This document shows, in pieces, positions 35,830-47,526 of a stretch of DNA of 64,000 bases. The stretch covers positions 3,156,254-3,220,253 of the forward strand of contig JAJEKV010000052.1 in the NCBI GenBank assembly GCA_021234155.1. The letters run 5' to 3'. Each line of letters opens with the position of its first letter. The first letter of the stretch is position 1. The translations under genes and the position numbers were made by a program. Below the pieces are notes generated by a model that saw only the letters and a list, made by a program, of their open reading frames with translations, was not told the DNA's origin and ran no database searches. This stretch comes from Isoetes taiwanensis. Its lineage: Eukaryota > Streptophyta > Lycopodiopsida > Isoetales > Isoetaceae.

Positions 35830-38800
35830 TAGTATTCTTTCTCTATTTTGCAACTATCAAGTCTCTCTGACTGTAAAGTTCCCTCTTTCTTTTTCACTCC
35901 ATCTAATTTTTATCAGGTTTGCAAGGGCTTAAATGAGTACTTATTGCGAGGTGTTTTTATGAACTCGGGGGCTAGGATATATCGATTGCTAAGTGGAGTT
36001 GTCTTCTGCCAATGTGTTTCACTCATTGTAGAATATTGACGTATTTGTTAGTTGCCTATTGTTGGTTGATTGACATTACTTTTTGTTGCTGGGCAAACTT
36101 GAATTTCTATTCCCATTAGAGCAACGTGCATGTGTTTCCAACATTACTTATGAAGTGCATATTTTTCTAACATTATTTGCGTTCTTTGTTCCCTTTTACA
36201 TCTTTTTTCTTTCTTTGGCTTCATTGCTCCTTCTATTACCCATGCTTTCATTAAGCCGTCATTTTTGAATTTCATAAGTGATTTGCTTTGATGTTTTACC
36301 TTTATAAGTTCGGATGAACCCATTGCTCATATTTGTTATATCTATTGGTTAGATTAGTTTTTGTTTCACAGTGTTTTGTCGTCATAGTAGTCAATGAGTT
36401 TGTCAGCTACATTGGTTCTCTTGTTTAATCTCAAGTGCACTTTGATTGTTGTCAATTTTCGTTGTGCCACTTTTCTGTGTTCTATTTGTCCATAGACTTG
36501 GGTGTCCTTATTCGCCCATTCTTTTCGATCCATTTGATCTTTTTGTTCTCAGCCATCTCATTAGTCCCTTGTGCTCCATGGGCTTCTACGATTCTTTCAC
36601 TTTGTTGTCCACAATTGCTTCCCTCCCCTCTTGTCTTGTTTAGCCTCACACTCTTTCCATATTGGTTCTTATGTGATCGTTGTTATGGTTTCATATGATG
36701 ACTAATTTTCTTGTCTCCCTCTTTTTTTGCATTCCATTTTGCCCATATTTTTGGGTGTCCTTATCTATCCATTCGATTTTATGGCTCAATTTTATCTTGA
36801 CCACCTCATTAGCCCTTTGTACCCCCTTGGCTTCTGTTGTTTATTGGCTTTGATTTCTACCATTTCGTCCCTCCTCTCCAGTCTAGATTAACCACCCATT
36901 TTTCTTGTGTTGGATTTGTCACACTTACCTATTTGGGTCTAGCTATGCTATTTTGCCCCATTCCACCCATTGTTAGTTCCCTTGTGACCTACTTATCCCA
37001 ATTGCCATTAATCCTTTTTTCGGCTGCCTTATTGTTTCTTCTTTTCTTTGAAACATAGGTGTTCCAGAGGATTATTTTTGAGGTGCATTTGTTGTTAATG
37101 TGCATAGATGATTTCATGTGCCTCATTACCAAGTTCTGTCAGGATTGACATATAATTGGATGCACTGGATGAGGACGATGTGATTGCTATTTATTGCCTT
37201 CTTGTTTATGGCTTTTCACATTTTTTGGTCTTTACATCCTTTCTCTTTGCATAGGCACCATAATTCTCAAGTTTTTTGGATATCAACTTTCAACACATTA
37301 CACATTGCTTTATTGGTTGGATTCATCTACTTGGGTTGCATCTTCAATAGGCATAGTTGGATACATTTGTTTACAGCTCTGGTCATGTTTATTTATGTCG
37401 TTTCTTTGTTCGTTGTTCCGTTTCTGTTCTATCCATTCTTTTTGTCTTGCACTCGTTACTTTTCCCTTCTATCCTACGGTTTCCATTTACTTATTCTGCA
37501 TTGCTTTGCGTTTTAGTTCGATGTGCTTCAGTGTTCAGGCTCACTTGGTTGTTGTTGCCGCTAATATGTTAGTCTTTAGTTCTGTTTACTGCACTGACCT
37601 CATCTTCTATTTGACATCCTTTTGTCCTTTATATCTCATCATGTGCTTTAATCACATTTGTCCACACTTGTTCTATTTGGTCATTAGTCTCCTTAGCCTC
37701 CATGGTCTGATTATTCCATTCACACTTTTTCAGTTGTTCTAGTTTGGTCATTTGCTCGCCTTTTTCGGTTTTTTCTTAGTTCCATGCGCGTATTGTTCGA
37801 TTCATTTTTATTGTGCGCCCCTTCCAACTTTTATTTACTTTTTTAATTGCATGTTTTGCTTTAGATAATTATTCCATCATCTCTATACCTTGTCTCTTTA
37901 ATCTCTATACCTTGTCCCTTTATATCTATGTACGTTATATTTTCTTTGTGTTTGGTTCTTCAAGGTTCTTTAGTTATGTTTTGCTCTTAAAAGTGTTTCT
38001 TTTTATTTCCTTCTTTCGCCTCCCCATTTCTCTAGATAAATATCATAATTTTGGCTCTTTTCGACTTATGTTCTTATTATCCGCCATTCGTTACTTCATT
38101 TTTCCCATAGTTCCTTTGGATTTGTTGCCTTTTTTCTTTTTGCTATCTATGTTAGTTTAGGCTTATCGTATGTTTTCTTTGGCATAATGTTCGTTAGTGC
38201 ATTAATTCAGTTGGATCTGTGTTTGGTGGTGGTGGTTATTTTTAGTTATTGTCATATTCGCAGGTTTGTTTGTTTTCATCCCAACAGTTCCTTTTTCCAT
38301 CTTCCACTACATTGTTCCATTGTTTTCTTTTAGGTTTTCCATTGCGACAATTTTTTGGTACAGTTCCTTTCGCATCTTTCATCGCATTATTTCATTTTGT
38401 TCACTTTAAACATTTTATTATTTCATTATCGCCGATCCTTTACTTGCCATTTTTGCCTCGCTTATTTGTCCCATTATTCTACTCCTTTTGTTGTCTCATT
38501 ACTCCATTATCCCTTATGCATTTTGATATTTTGGCACTTCTCACTTGCTCCACTTACCTCGTTCTTCTACTTGCTTCCTGTTTCCCATCAGCTCCTTATC
38601 TATGCATTTTGTTCTTTTTGCATTGTTCATTTCATATGCATGTCTTTGTCTTACATGTACGTTTGTTTCATTTGTTGCATTGACCCGTATAGACTTATTT
38701 TTTCCTTCGGCTTTTACTTTCTATATCTGTTTGGTTTCTGGTTTGTTCAAATTTGCCAAGTTGGTCATCTAGCCGCTCTACTGGTATCCTTCGATCATGT

Positions 38801-39405
38801 TACATGTGCTCCAGCTTTTTTAGAATTGGCTTGTCTCCTTTTTTGGTTTTAAACTTCGTGCCTTTTTTCGCATTGGCCTTTTGTCTATTAGCTTGACCTT
38901 GTTTGCTTTTGCATCCATTCGAATCCTCGTATCCAATATTTGGTTTTTCATCCTGTTTTTCATTGCTGCTACCTAGCTTGACTCCTGTTATACTTAGTTC
39001 CTTTTTTGCCATGTGTTTTTGCCATGTGTCTCTTTACCCGTCCTGTTCTCCATGTCACTATCTGCTCTGCATCCCTTTTATTTGATTCTTTTCTACTGCA
39101 TGCGATGTTCTCTTTCCATCCGATTTTCATCCCATCTATCCCGTTGTTATTCTGTCTGTTCTAAAAGTCCCTTTTGCGTCTTTGGTTGTCTCCAGTTTTG
39201 ATTCATTCCACTTGCTCCATGTGTCCCATCAGCCTTATCTGTGCATTCTATTTTTCCTTTATGCCAGCGACCATTGGAGACTTATTTCTGCTTTTCTTTA
39301 TACTATATTTCTTTTTAGCTTCTTTCTTTCTCCTTGCTGTATAGTTTTGAGATTTGTTCCTCTTCTATCGGCCGTTATATGTGCTATCATAGGACCCATC
39401 CTAGG
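35830..39405 (+). other. Pyrimidine-biased 3.6-kb stretch
   Basis: The plus strand is dominated by T and C, with purine-poor runs throughout. The apparent long frames (for example 37194-37742, 38249-38683) encode only Phe/Leu/Ser/Cys-rich strings and are by-products of this bias. No domain is recognisable. Such bias suggests a long intron-like or transcribed non-coding sequence with strand-specific mutation. Confidence 0.7.
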
Positions 39406-39410
39406 AATGC
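39369..39410 (+). repeat. 42-bp direct repeat, copy 1 (copy 2 at 40378-40419)
   Basis: CGGCCGTTATATGTGCTATC through CCTAGGAATGC is repeated exactly at 40378-40419. Copy 1 runs directly into the second 155-bp repeat. The 967 bp between the copies may be an insertion or one unit of an unequal duplication. Confidence 0.9.
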
Positions 39411-39560
39411 CACGGTTCTATTGCGATAGCAATAGAACCGACATTCCTTGGATGGGGACGTCCCTTTCTTTTCGTACCTCCTATTTATTCTGCCTCTCTT
39501 CATTTGTCTGCCATCGGCGTTCTCTTGAGCTAGTTTTCTTCTTCTCTATCCTACCAGTCT
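39406..39560 (+). repeat. 155-bp dispersed repeat with hairpin head, copy 2
   Basis: Matches 33737-33891; hairpin at 39413-39440. Downstream the sequence changes to a CCCTCCCT tract. Confidence 0.9.
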
Positions 39561-39641
39561 CCCTCACCCTCCCTCCCTTGGTGGATTGTCTGCACTTGTT
39601 CCGTTTGTTTCTATATTCTTTAAGTGCATTATTCATTTTTT

Positions 39642-39960
39642 CTCGGTGTGGCATAGTAGCCTCCGAGGCATACTTATCATTCTCTCTCGGCGTGGCGATG
39701 TAGCCTCCGAGGCAGCACTAGTCGGATGTTCCCATGATGGTCATTGTTGCAGGGTTTTGGTTCATTCTATGATGAGGGCCAGTGGCTTTCTGTTTCATGT
39801 ATATTTCTTCTCGGCGTGGCACTGTAGCCTCTCTCGGCGTGGCGCTGTAGCCTCCGAGGCAGCACCAATCGAATGTTTTTTCCTGCGATGGTCATTCCGC
39901 AGATGGTTCTCGATTGGGCGGCTGTTATCACTTCCTCGGCGTGGCCCTGGAGCCTCCGAG
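39642..39960 (+). repeat. Five 26-bp hairpin units (CTCGGCGTGGC...CCGAG)
   Basis: Units at 39642-39667, 39686-39711, 39810-39832 (truncated), 39833-39858 and 39935-39960. Each can fold: CTCGG pairs with CCGAG, and GGC pairs with GCC around a six-base variable loop (ATAGTA, GATGTA, ACTGTA, GCTGTA, CCTGGA). Stems are constant while loops vary. Function unknown. Confidence 0.85.
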
Positions 39961-40512
39961 TGCTATTAGATTCTTTCCATATGATTAAGTTTGGCACTTG
40001 TCCAGGCTTAAAGCTCCTAACTTTCTAACGGGTCGTTCTCATTTTCAGACTTTTCGTTGCAGGTCCTGTTTTTTGCAGTTTTGTCAGTTGACAGTGCCAT
40101 CATGTGTGCATCAACTCGCTTTTGGCGAATCTTGCTCATTAGGGCGGGATTTTTCATCCCGATGAGGAGCGGTCGCCTGTTTTTTCACGTTTGCATATAT
40201 CAAGTGGTGGAACAATCATCTTTGATCTGGCACTCTTCAATTTTTATCATGCTCTCGATAAATTGTCTAGTTTCGGAGCATGTTCAATTTTCAAGCTTTT
40301 CATATTTTCTATCCCCTGGTAGGGGAACAATATGTACTCAAAAGATTTTATAAAAGCTCAATGAGAACACCACTTCACGGCCGTTATATGTGCTATCATA
40401 GGACCCATCCTAGGAATGCTCAACATCGTTATTTACTGTATGCTTTTCTCATTGCGATCAAAACATTTGAAGGCTTTCAACTTATGCCCAGCAACGCTGG
40501 GCATCGTCACTA
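39961..40512. other. Short non-coding stretch ending at a Helitron 3' terminus
   Basis: Contains the second 42-bp repeat (40378-40419) and the hairpin terminus at 40484-40512. No gene. Confidence 0.5.
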
Positions 40513-43065
40513 TCTATTATAATGTTGTGTAATGGACCACGCCCTAATTTGGGCGGCTCAGATTAATCGATGCCATGTGGCATCATCTTGCACCTTTCTT
40601 CCAACCTTATCTTTCTTTTAGGGTTTTTCTTTACCCTAAAAGAACCGGTGATGGCTCCAGGGTTTGCGAGATGCAGCCTTCGAGCACGGCGGGTGCCTCC
40701 TCCAGCCCGATAAAGCAAGATCCAGCGTAACATGAGACAAAACCCAACAAAGCCGTGTGACAGTGCACCTAATTCATTGGAATCGTACAGAGGGAGCTGA
40801 TTATTTTTTTGTGGTGCCACATGACTTTGGAGCATGCTTCCACTACCAGGTAACACATCTTCTTTAAATTGCAGTTCACATTGTAGAGCGCTGCATAATG
40901 TCACACAGAATGCATTATATTTTGGAGGACTTCTCTTTGCATAGCAAGATTTCATTTCATGGCATAATACAAACTGGACATGACTGTTTCTACTCTAGCT
41001 CTGTTAAAAGCACAATGGGAGTAATCAAGCGCTGCATAATTTCACATAGAATGCATTATATTTTGGAGGACTTTTCTTTGCATAGCAAGATTCATTTCAT
41101 AGCACGATCGCAGTGATGGGAACCGAACAGATTAGATCTTTCCTCCGCTTTTCGGACTCCCCCTGCTTTTACGGGCCCCAGATTCGAAGCTTTGACACGA
41201 TTTAACACACATTTTATTGGCAAGCATCTATATTCCATTTAAACATGAACCGGGCGCAATATCGTTTCTACAAATGAGCTCTCCGTGTAATCTGCAAAGC
41301 TTTACCTATTAATATTTCTATTACATTTTTTTCATATTACCCCTATTTGAAGCAGAGGGCATATCCAACATCTCTCGAAGTTTCTCGCCCTTGAACATGG
41401 CTCCCGATTCAAAGACTTAAACCCATTGAAGCATCAAGTTCGAAGTTCATGCATTTCTTTGAAGTTGTTCATTCACAACCCCGTGATCATTCAAGTAATT
41501 TATGCAACTCGCATTGGTGCTACATATAGATGCGCTTTTAAACTAAGCCTAGGACTCAAGTTTCAGATTGTTATCCTTACATCTTGGTTCTACATTGGTT
41601 GTTGGTTGATTGGTTGGTAACATCAAGATTCATCCGCTGCGTGCATTCACAAGCAGCTTTATCATTCGAGATTGAGGCAAGAGAACTTTTTAAAATTGTG
41701 AAAGAAATTGTTACCTATGTCTCATGCATAATTTGTTAGGGGGCTTTGGCATGGGTATTTTATTTTGTATGAACTAGATCGCACATACCGCTATAGCCGC
41801 ACATATAATGAAGCAAGCGCCTTCATGGCGAGGCGTAAGAGAGAAAGAATTATGTAAGTTTACATGACCGATCTGTACAAAATAATGGACAAAGACGGAA
41901 GTAATATTTTTCCATGTATGTGAGTTATGACAAATGGCCTGGGCAGATTAGGGGGACAACAGTTGAAACGATGATGGAAAAAACTGCCAAGGCAAAACAA
42001 TAAAGGACAGAATGATACAAATCATCACAATGTTTCAAGCCTATAAACATTTAAATGTCCTGAGATGGCATGTCATGTAAACCATGTTTTTTTAAACAGT
42101 AGAATTTAATACATAATGATATTCTTTGCAATTAGATTGTAAACTCTGAGCAAACTTCTTAGTATTATTGAGTATTTTTATTAAGATACAACTTGGAGAG
42201 AGTGTAAAAATAGATGATGATGCTCACATTAATCTATGTCTGTTGTATCTCAATGCTCACATGATTCATATTTCAATGCTCACATGATTTCATATTAAAT
42301 GATTCAAGATATATGTTTCATACTTTTGAATATTAGTGGTGCTTGATAAAGCATATACAGTTCTCAAAAAGACCTTGCGTATGTCATGGGTGAACCTCTT
42401 GCAACAACAATATTCCTCAATTTAACATCAATAAGTATTGTCCTTTTGCAACAACAATATTTCCCAATATCATAACAATAGGTACTGTTGCAACAACAAT
42501 TCGAAATATGGAGAAATCATGATTATAATTTGAGTTTTTCGATATAAGGTCTTAGAATTTTGGAGTGGAGGTAAACAGGACACATTTCGAATATAGAAAT
42601 AATTTTTAAACTATGTAGTGATACTCTCGACAACAAAAATGAAGAGAAACCAAATCCAAATGAATGAATGAATTCACAAGAATGAATGTATATTTATGCA
42701 CCTTAGAATTTCAACTGGTATCTTCATGCAAAATCCCTATGTTAAGCCAATGCAAAGTATACATTTACACAGGCCCCCAAGTTCAACAACATATGACATT
42801 TTGATTCCAAATCCAAATACAAGAACAATAATAGAAATTAACGACTATGACCCCATCGTGTTGTATTGTATTAATTCAATTGAAGATCTTTGTAACTCCC
42901 AATATTATACAAGCTAATACTATAATGCGCCTTACGCATTTGTAGGTTCCGACGTTAGCCCAACAATGCTAGGCACCATAACTTTACTGCATATTTTTCT
43001 CATTGCATCCTGAAAGATTTACAACCTCTCAAATTGTGCCCAGCAACGCTGGGCACCATTACTAG
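40513..43065 (+). mobile_element. Non-autonomous Helitron, both ends visible
   Basis: Starts TCTATTATAATG at 40513 after an A. Ends with a perfect 9-bp stem, 3-base loop hairpin (43036-43056), then CTAG (43062-43065) followed by T. Both ends have relatives elsewhere in the window. Near the 5' end is ATGGACCACGCCCTAATTT, as in the element at 30476. The interior (2.55 kb) has no Rep-helicase and no recognisable gene. It contains a tandem duplication (40887-40965 and 41029-41106) and a degraded terminal-like hairpin at 42955-42975, suggesting chimeric origin. Confidence 0.65.
40887..41106 (+). repeat. Imperfect direct repeat of ~78 bp
   Basis: Two copies of AGCGCTGCATAAT-TCACA followed by GAATGCATTATATTTTGGAG and CTTTGCATAGCAAGAT, 142 bp apart, inside the Helitron. 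Confidence 0.85.
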
Positions 43066-43660
43066 TTTGATACTATACTGCTGTAGCAATTTTCTATATT
43101 TAAAAGTGCCTGGTTCAAATTGAATTCCTTTACAATCATATTTGCAATGTCAAACGCCAAAATCTCTATCTTGGAACTCCTAGATATCTGCATTCTAAAG
43201 GAATGCTACGTTTTCAAACCTGTAAAATAGAAGTGAACATGCTTTGCTAGTAAAGACTTGCAATACCGCTTGGAGGATTCGGGAAGAGAGCTTATTTGTG
43301 GCAGGAATATACCACTTGCGGGGTATAGTTTTTTGAAGGGATATTTTTTTTAAGGTGTTGTTTTTTAAGGTAGTATTTTTTTGAGGTGTGGGTTTTTATG
43401 GTTTTCTAAGAATGCATGTATGACCAAGTTGTCCACATGCCATTACTGCCACAAAATGGCGGGATAGAAGTGATGTATGCATGCTTGACACACTCACTAG
43501 GATTTGGGTTCATACATGTGTGTGTGTGAGCTTGTAGAGCGTGAAACTTGAAGACATCCATCACTTGGAAACTTGTAGAAGACACAATGATACGAAGAAC
43601 CAAAGATAGACACTGGTTTGGCATCATATAGGCATTTCTTGAAGGACTCAAATATGCCAC
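43066..43660. other. Non-coding stretch
   Basis: AT-rich between the Helitron end and the minisatellite. Contains a run of TTTTTT-AAGG-TTTT variants (43325-43390). No gene. Confidence 0.6.
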
Positions 43661-45490
43661 ACTCAATCTAACATGGCACGTGGGCTGCAACATGCCAAGG
43701 TGGCTCAAATATGCCACGTGGGCCCCAACATGCCACGGTGACTCAAACATGCCACGTGCGCTCCAACATGCAACCTAGACTCCAACATGCCAAGGTGGCT
43801 CAAACATGCCACGTGGGCTCTAACATGCCACGTGGGCTCCAACATGCCACCTAGGCCCCAACATGCCAAGGTGGCTCAAACATGTCACCTAGGCTCCAAC
43901 ATGCCACCTAGGCTCAAACATGCCAAGGTAGCTCAAACATGCCACACTGGCTCCAACATGCCACCTAGGCTCCCACAAGCCAAGGTGGCTCACAACATGC
44001 CACCTAGGCTCCAACATGCCAAGGTGGCTCAAATGTGCCACCTAGGCTCCAACATGCACCTAGGCTCAAACATGCCAAGGTGGTCCAAACATGCCAAGGT
44101 GGCTCAAACATGCCCACACGGGCTCCACATGCCACCTAGGCTTAAACATGCCAAGATGGCTCAAACATGCCATGTGGGCTGCAATGCCACCTAGGCTCCA
44201 ACATGCCAAGGTGGCTCAAAGATGGCACGTGGGCTCCAACATGTCACCTAGGCTCCAACATGCCAAGGTGGCTCAAACATGCCACCTAGGTGGCTCCAAT
44301 ATGCCAAGGTGGCTCAAACATGCCAAGGTGGCTCAAACTTGCCACGTGGTTTCCAACATGCCACCTAGGCTCCAACATGCCAAAGTGGCACAAACATGCC
44401 ACCTAGGCTCCAGCATACCACCGAGGCTCCAACATGCCAAGGTGGCTCCAACATGCCACCTCGGCTCCAACATGCCAAGGTGGCTCAAACATGCCACAAA
44501 GGCTCCGACATGCCACCTTGGCTCTAACATGCCACCTAGGCTCAAGCATGCCAAGGTGGCTCAAACATGCCACTTGGGCTCCAACATGCCACTTAGGCTC
44601 AAACATGCCACCTAGGTGGCTCAAATATGTCACGCGGGCTCCAACATGCCACCTCCAACATGCCAATGTGGCTCAAACATGCCAAGATGGCTCAAACATG
44701 CCACCTAGGCTCCAACAGGCCAAGGTGGCTCACAACATGCCACCTAGGCTCCAACATGCCAAGGTGGCTCAAATGTGCCACCTAGGCTCTAACATGCCAC
44801 CATAGCTCCATCATGTCAAGGTGGCTCAAACATGGCAAGGTGGCTCAAACATGCCATGTGGCTTCAACATGCCACCTAGGCTCCAACATGCAAGGTGGCT
44901 CCAACATGCCACCTAGGCTCAAACATGCCAAGGTGGCTCAAACATGCCATGCGAGCTCCAACATGCCACTTAGGCTCAAACATGCGACATGTGCTCCAAC
45001 ATGCCACCTACGCTCAAACATGCCATGTGGGATCCAACATGCCACGTGGGCATGCGCCTATAGAACGATGCTTGCCACCTAGGCTCTAACATGCCAAGGT
45101 GGTTCAAACATGCCACCCGGGCTCCAACGTGCCATCTAGGCTCCAACACGCCAAGGTGGCTCACATGCCACCAAGGCTAAAAAATGCCAAGGTGGCTCCA
45201 ACATGCCACCTAGGCTAAAAAACGCCAAGGTGGCTCCAACATGCCAAGGTGGCTCAAACATGCCACCTAGGCTCCAACATGCTCAAACATGCCACGCGGG
45301 CTCCAACATGCCATCTATGCTCCAACTTGCCATGGTGGCTCAAATATGCCACATGGGCTCCAACATGCCACCTATGCTCACATATGCCATGCCGGCTCCA
45401 ACATGCCACCTAGGCTCAAACATGCCAAGATGGCTTAAACATGCCATGGTGGCTTAAACATGCCACGCGGGCTCCAACATGCCATCTAGG
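43661..45490 (+). repeat. Minisatellite, 19-bp unit, ~1.8 kb
   Basis: Over 90 units of CTCCAACATGCCACCTAGG and CTCAAACATGCCAAGGTGG, with variants GCCACGTGGG, GCCATGTGGG and GCCACGCGGG. The two main unit types differ in the last nine bases, which are nearly complementary in reverse. Because 19 is not a multiple of 3, three units make 57 bp and create apparent repeat proteins (PRWLKHATWAPTCHLGSNM) in all frames; these are artefacts. Confidence 0.95.
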
Positions 45491-46431
45491 CTCGATTGTT
45501 GCTCTGATAGCGTCCCAATCCAACAGAAGAAAATGAGGTCTCCTATTGAACACACAACCATTCCTGGATTTATCATGCATCCTTTGCCGCCATTCTAAGT
45601 TTTCTATCAAGAAACGACAACTAAAATAGTACATAGAAACAAGATTGAAATGGACATCGAATAGAAACAAGATCGATCCAAAAAATGGGCATTGCATAGA
45701 CACGAGCGATTGAAGGAATTGGATATTGCATACAAACAGGAGCAGGAGCGATGAATATGCTTAACACAAGAGTGATGAATAGTGCTTAGAGTGATTGAAG
45801 GAATTGAATAGTGCTTAGACACAAGAGCGATGAAGAAAACAACAATCGAAGGAATTGACAATAGAGAACAAAGCGATCAAAGGCATTTTACAGCCATCTC
45901 TAATACCACAAGAACAACATTCTCAGGGCTTCTAGAGCCATCTCTAATAGAACAAGCAAAGCATTTGTGGCCAAATTTCGAAGAGCATTCCATGCACTAA
46001 GGTTTGCTATAGATGATTTGCAAGGTTTTTTCAATGGTTTGGAATTGGGCTTTTTTTTTTTGAACGGTTTCGAATGGCTTTTTTTTTTTCTGTAAATGTT
46101 GGACATAGTAAATTCTTGGAAAGCAGGTTGTTTCCTTTTTTATCACGGCCGATTCATGCATCCGCCCTGATTTCCAAATCTTGGGTTGTGTGCTCGTGGG
46201 CTGCAGGAGATTGTCGTGGTCCCCGAGATTGCAGTAGCTGCTCATCTGCTTTCTGTTTTAGGTTGTACCTTCAGATTACTCCGGATAGAGCCTGGGTTTT
46301 GGTTTCATGGGGGTTCTGAGTTTTTTTTGTTGTTGTGGAGTTGCATGCATTATTGGTATTCTTGCCTCAGATTTCATTCAGAATATTTATCTCAGTTTTA
46401 ATTTCGAATGCACAACCGCTTTAAATTTGTA
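45491..46431. other. Non-coding stretch right of the minisatellite
   Basis: About 45650-45880 repeats short phrases (GATTGAAGGAATTG, GAGCGATGAA). No gene recognised. The stretch ends at a minus-strand Helitron terminus. Confidence 0.5.
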
Positions 46432-46460
46432 CTAGTAATAGTGCCCAGCGTTGCTGGGAT
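46432..46460 (-). mobile_element. Helitron 3' terminus (minus strand)
   Basis: Minus-strand reading: CCCAGCAACGCTGGG hairpin, CACTATTA, CTAG, T. Same family as the others. The element would extend rightward, into sequence now followed by a plus-strand 5' end at 46941; its own 5' end was not found. Confidence 0.6.
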
Positions 46461-46940
46461 ATAAGGTACTTATTGAGTTGAATATTGTGGGATTCATGAG
46501 CATTAATGGTGTGCAATTTGGACTTCAATTTTTGTATAGTGCTTTATATCATGGAGAAGTTGATGCAATTTCAACACTACTGGCGTACTTTCTCTTGCCT
46601 TTATATTAAAACAAATAATGTAGGTCAATTTTATCAGTCATAGCTATGTCTTGCTTTTGCTTTGGCCTTTGTTTGCTCAATGCGTCATTGAAAAGTGGCA
46701 AAGGTTTAATTGGTTGTATGTTTTTTAGAGAGCCATGTGAACTAAAACTTGCAAATTAATTGTTGAGTTTATTGTTGCTCATTGGGATTAACAGGCAAAT
46801 ACGTGTGTACATACGTCCACATAGTAATACTTAATGAAGTGTTCTGAGAGAAATGTGACGTTGCTTAAATCTATGCTTATCATGGATATCTCCAAATGCA
46901 AAATCTTTGATAGTATCTATTGTTGTAATACTTGGAATAT

Positions 46941-46990
46941 CTTATATTATAATGTTTTGACGTAAGTGCGTAGTGCATCGAGCCCTAAAT
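46941..46990 (+). mobile_element. Helitron 5' terminus
   Basis: TCTTATATTATAATG preceded by A, then a GAGCCCTAAATCCGACGG block matching the CCCTAGATCGGACGG and CCCTAATTTGGGCGG blocks near the other two 5' ends. The partner 3' end could be 60458 or 60779, enclosing the Ulp1-type and transposase-like genes. Confidence 0.55.
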
Positions 46991-47350
46991 CCGACGGCCA
47001 GAATTTGATTTGCCTTAAATTCGACGGCCATGATTTGATTTAACTAAAAAAAAGGCCCAGATCTAACAAAGTTCGACGGTTCGGATAGCCCACGGTTTTT
47101 TTCTGCCTTTTCTCGATTTTCTTTTCCTGCCCTTTCTGGCTCTAGCGATTTAGGAAGAGCCCTAAATTGGGCGCGCACAGGAGGGTAGAAGCATGAAAGG
47201 GTGGGCAAAAAAAGTGCCCGTATTTTACATTTACAAATTCAAAATGTAAGGAAATCCCTCCCCCCAAAAATTATTATTCTTGGAATGAATCATTAATAGG
47301 GCAAATAATATTGAACTCTCCTCCCGCACTCTGTTCAACCTTCCTCCCGC

Positions 47351-47492
47351 TCGAACCTCCATAGCCGAAAGCTTGACATCCATATTCGAACCTCCATAGC
47401 CGAAAGCTTGACATCCATATTCGAACCTCCATAGCCGAAAGCTTGACATCCATCCATAGCCAAGATCAGGACCTCCATAGCCAAAAGCTTGC
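47351..47492 (+). repeat. 35-bp tandem repeat, three full units plus partial
   Basis: TCGAACCTCCATAGCCGAAA followed by GCTTGACATCCATAT is repeated from 47351 to about 47452, then a partial copy (ACCTCCATAGCCAAAAGCTT) leads into the start region of the next gene. Confidence 0.9.
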
Positions 47493-47526
47493 ATTTTCAG
47501 AGAGCTGAAGCACCAGGGAAGAGATC

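Larger units (their letters stand above)
30476..40512 (+). mobile_element. Candidate large Helitron (5' end 30476, 3' end 40512)
   Basis: The 5' end reads TCTTATATTATGGACCACGC preceded by A, very like the 5' ends at 40513 and 46941. The 3' end has ATGCCCAGC-AAC-GCTGGGCAT (40484-40504) and ends CACTA, one base short of the CTAG of its relatives. At 10 kb it would be long and encodes no Rep/helicase, so it would be non-autonomous. These may equally be the ends of two different elements, with other insertions between. Confidence 0.35.

Noticed and set aside
35848-39085. Many hydrophobic frames that look like membrane proteins
   Set aside because: They follow from the T/C bias of the strand. They overlap each other in different frames and show no recognisable family or charged loops.
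43100-43140. tRNA T-arm-like GGTTCAAATTGAATTCC
   Set aside because: No acceptor or anticodon stem could be built around it. No tRNA or rRNA gene was found anywhere in the window.
43787-45457. Repeat proteins with a 19-residue period (PRWLKHATWAPTCHLGSNM type)
   Set aside because: The period is three 19-bp DNA units. Similar frames exist on both strands, so this is minisatellite DNA and not a gene.
43661-45490. CRISPR array
   Set aside because: Regular repeats are present but without unique spacers, no cas genes, and the window is a plant nuclear sequence.
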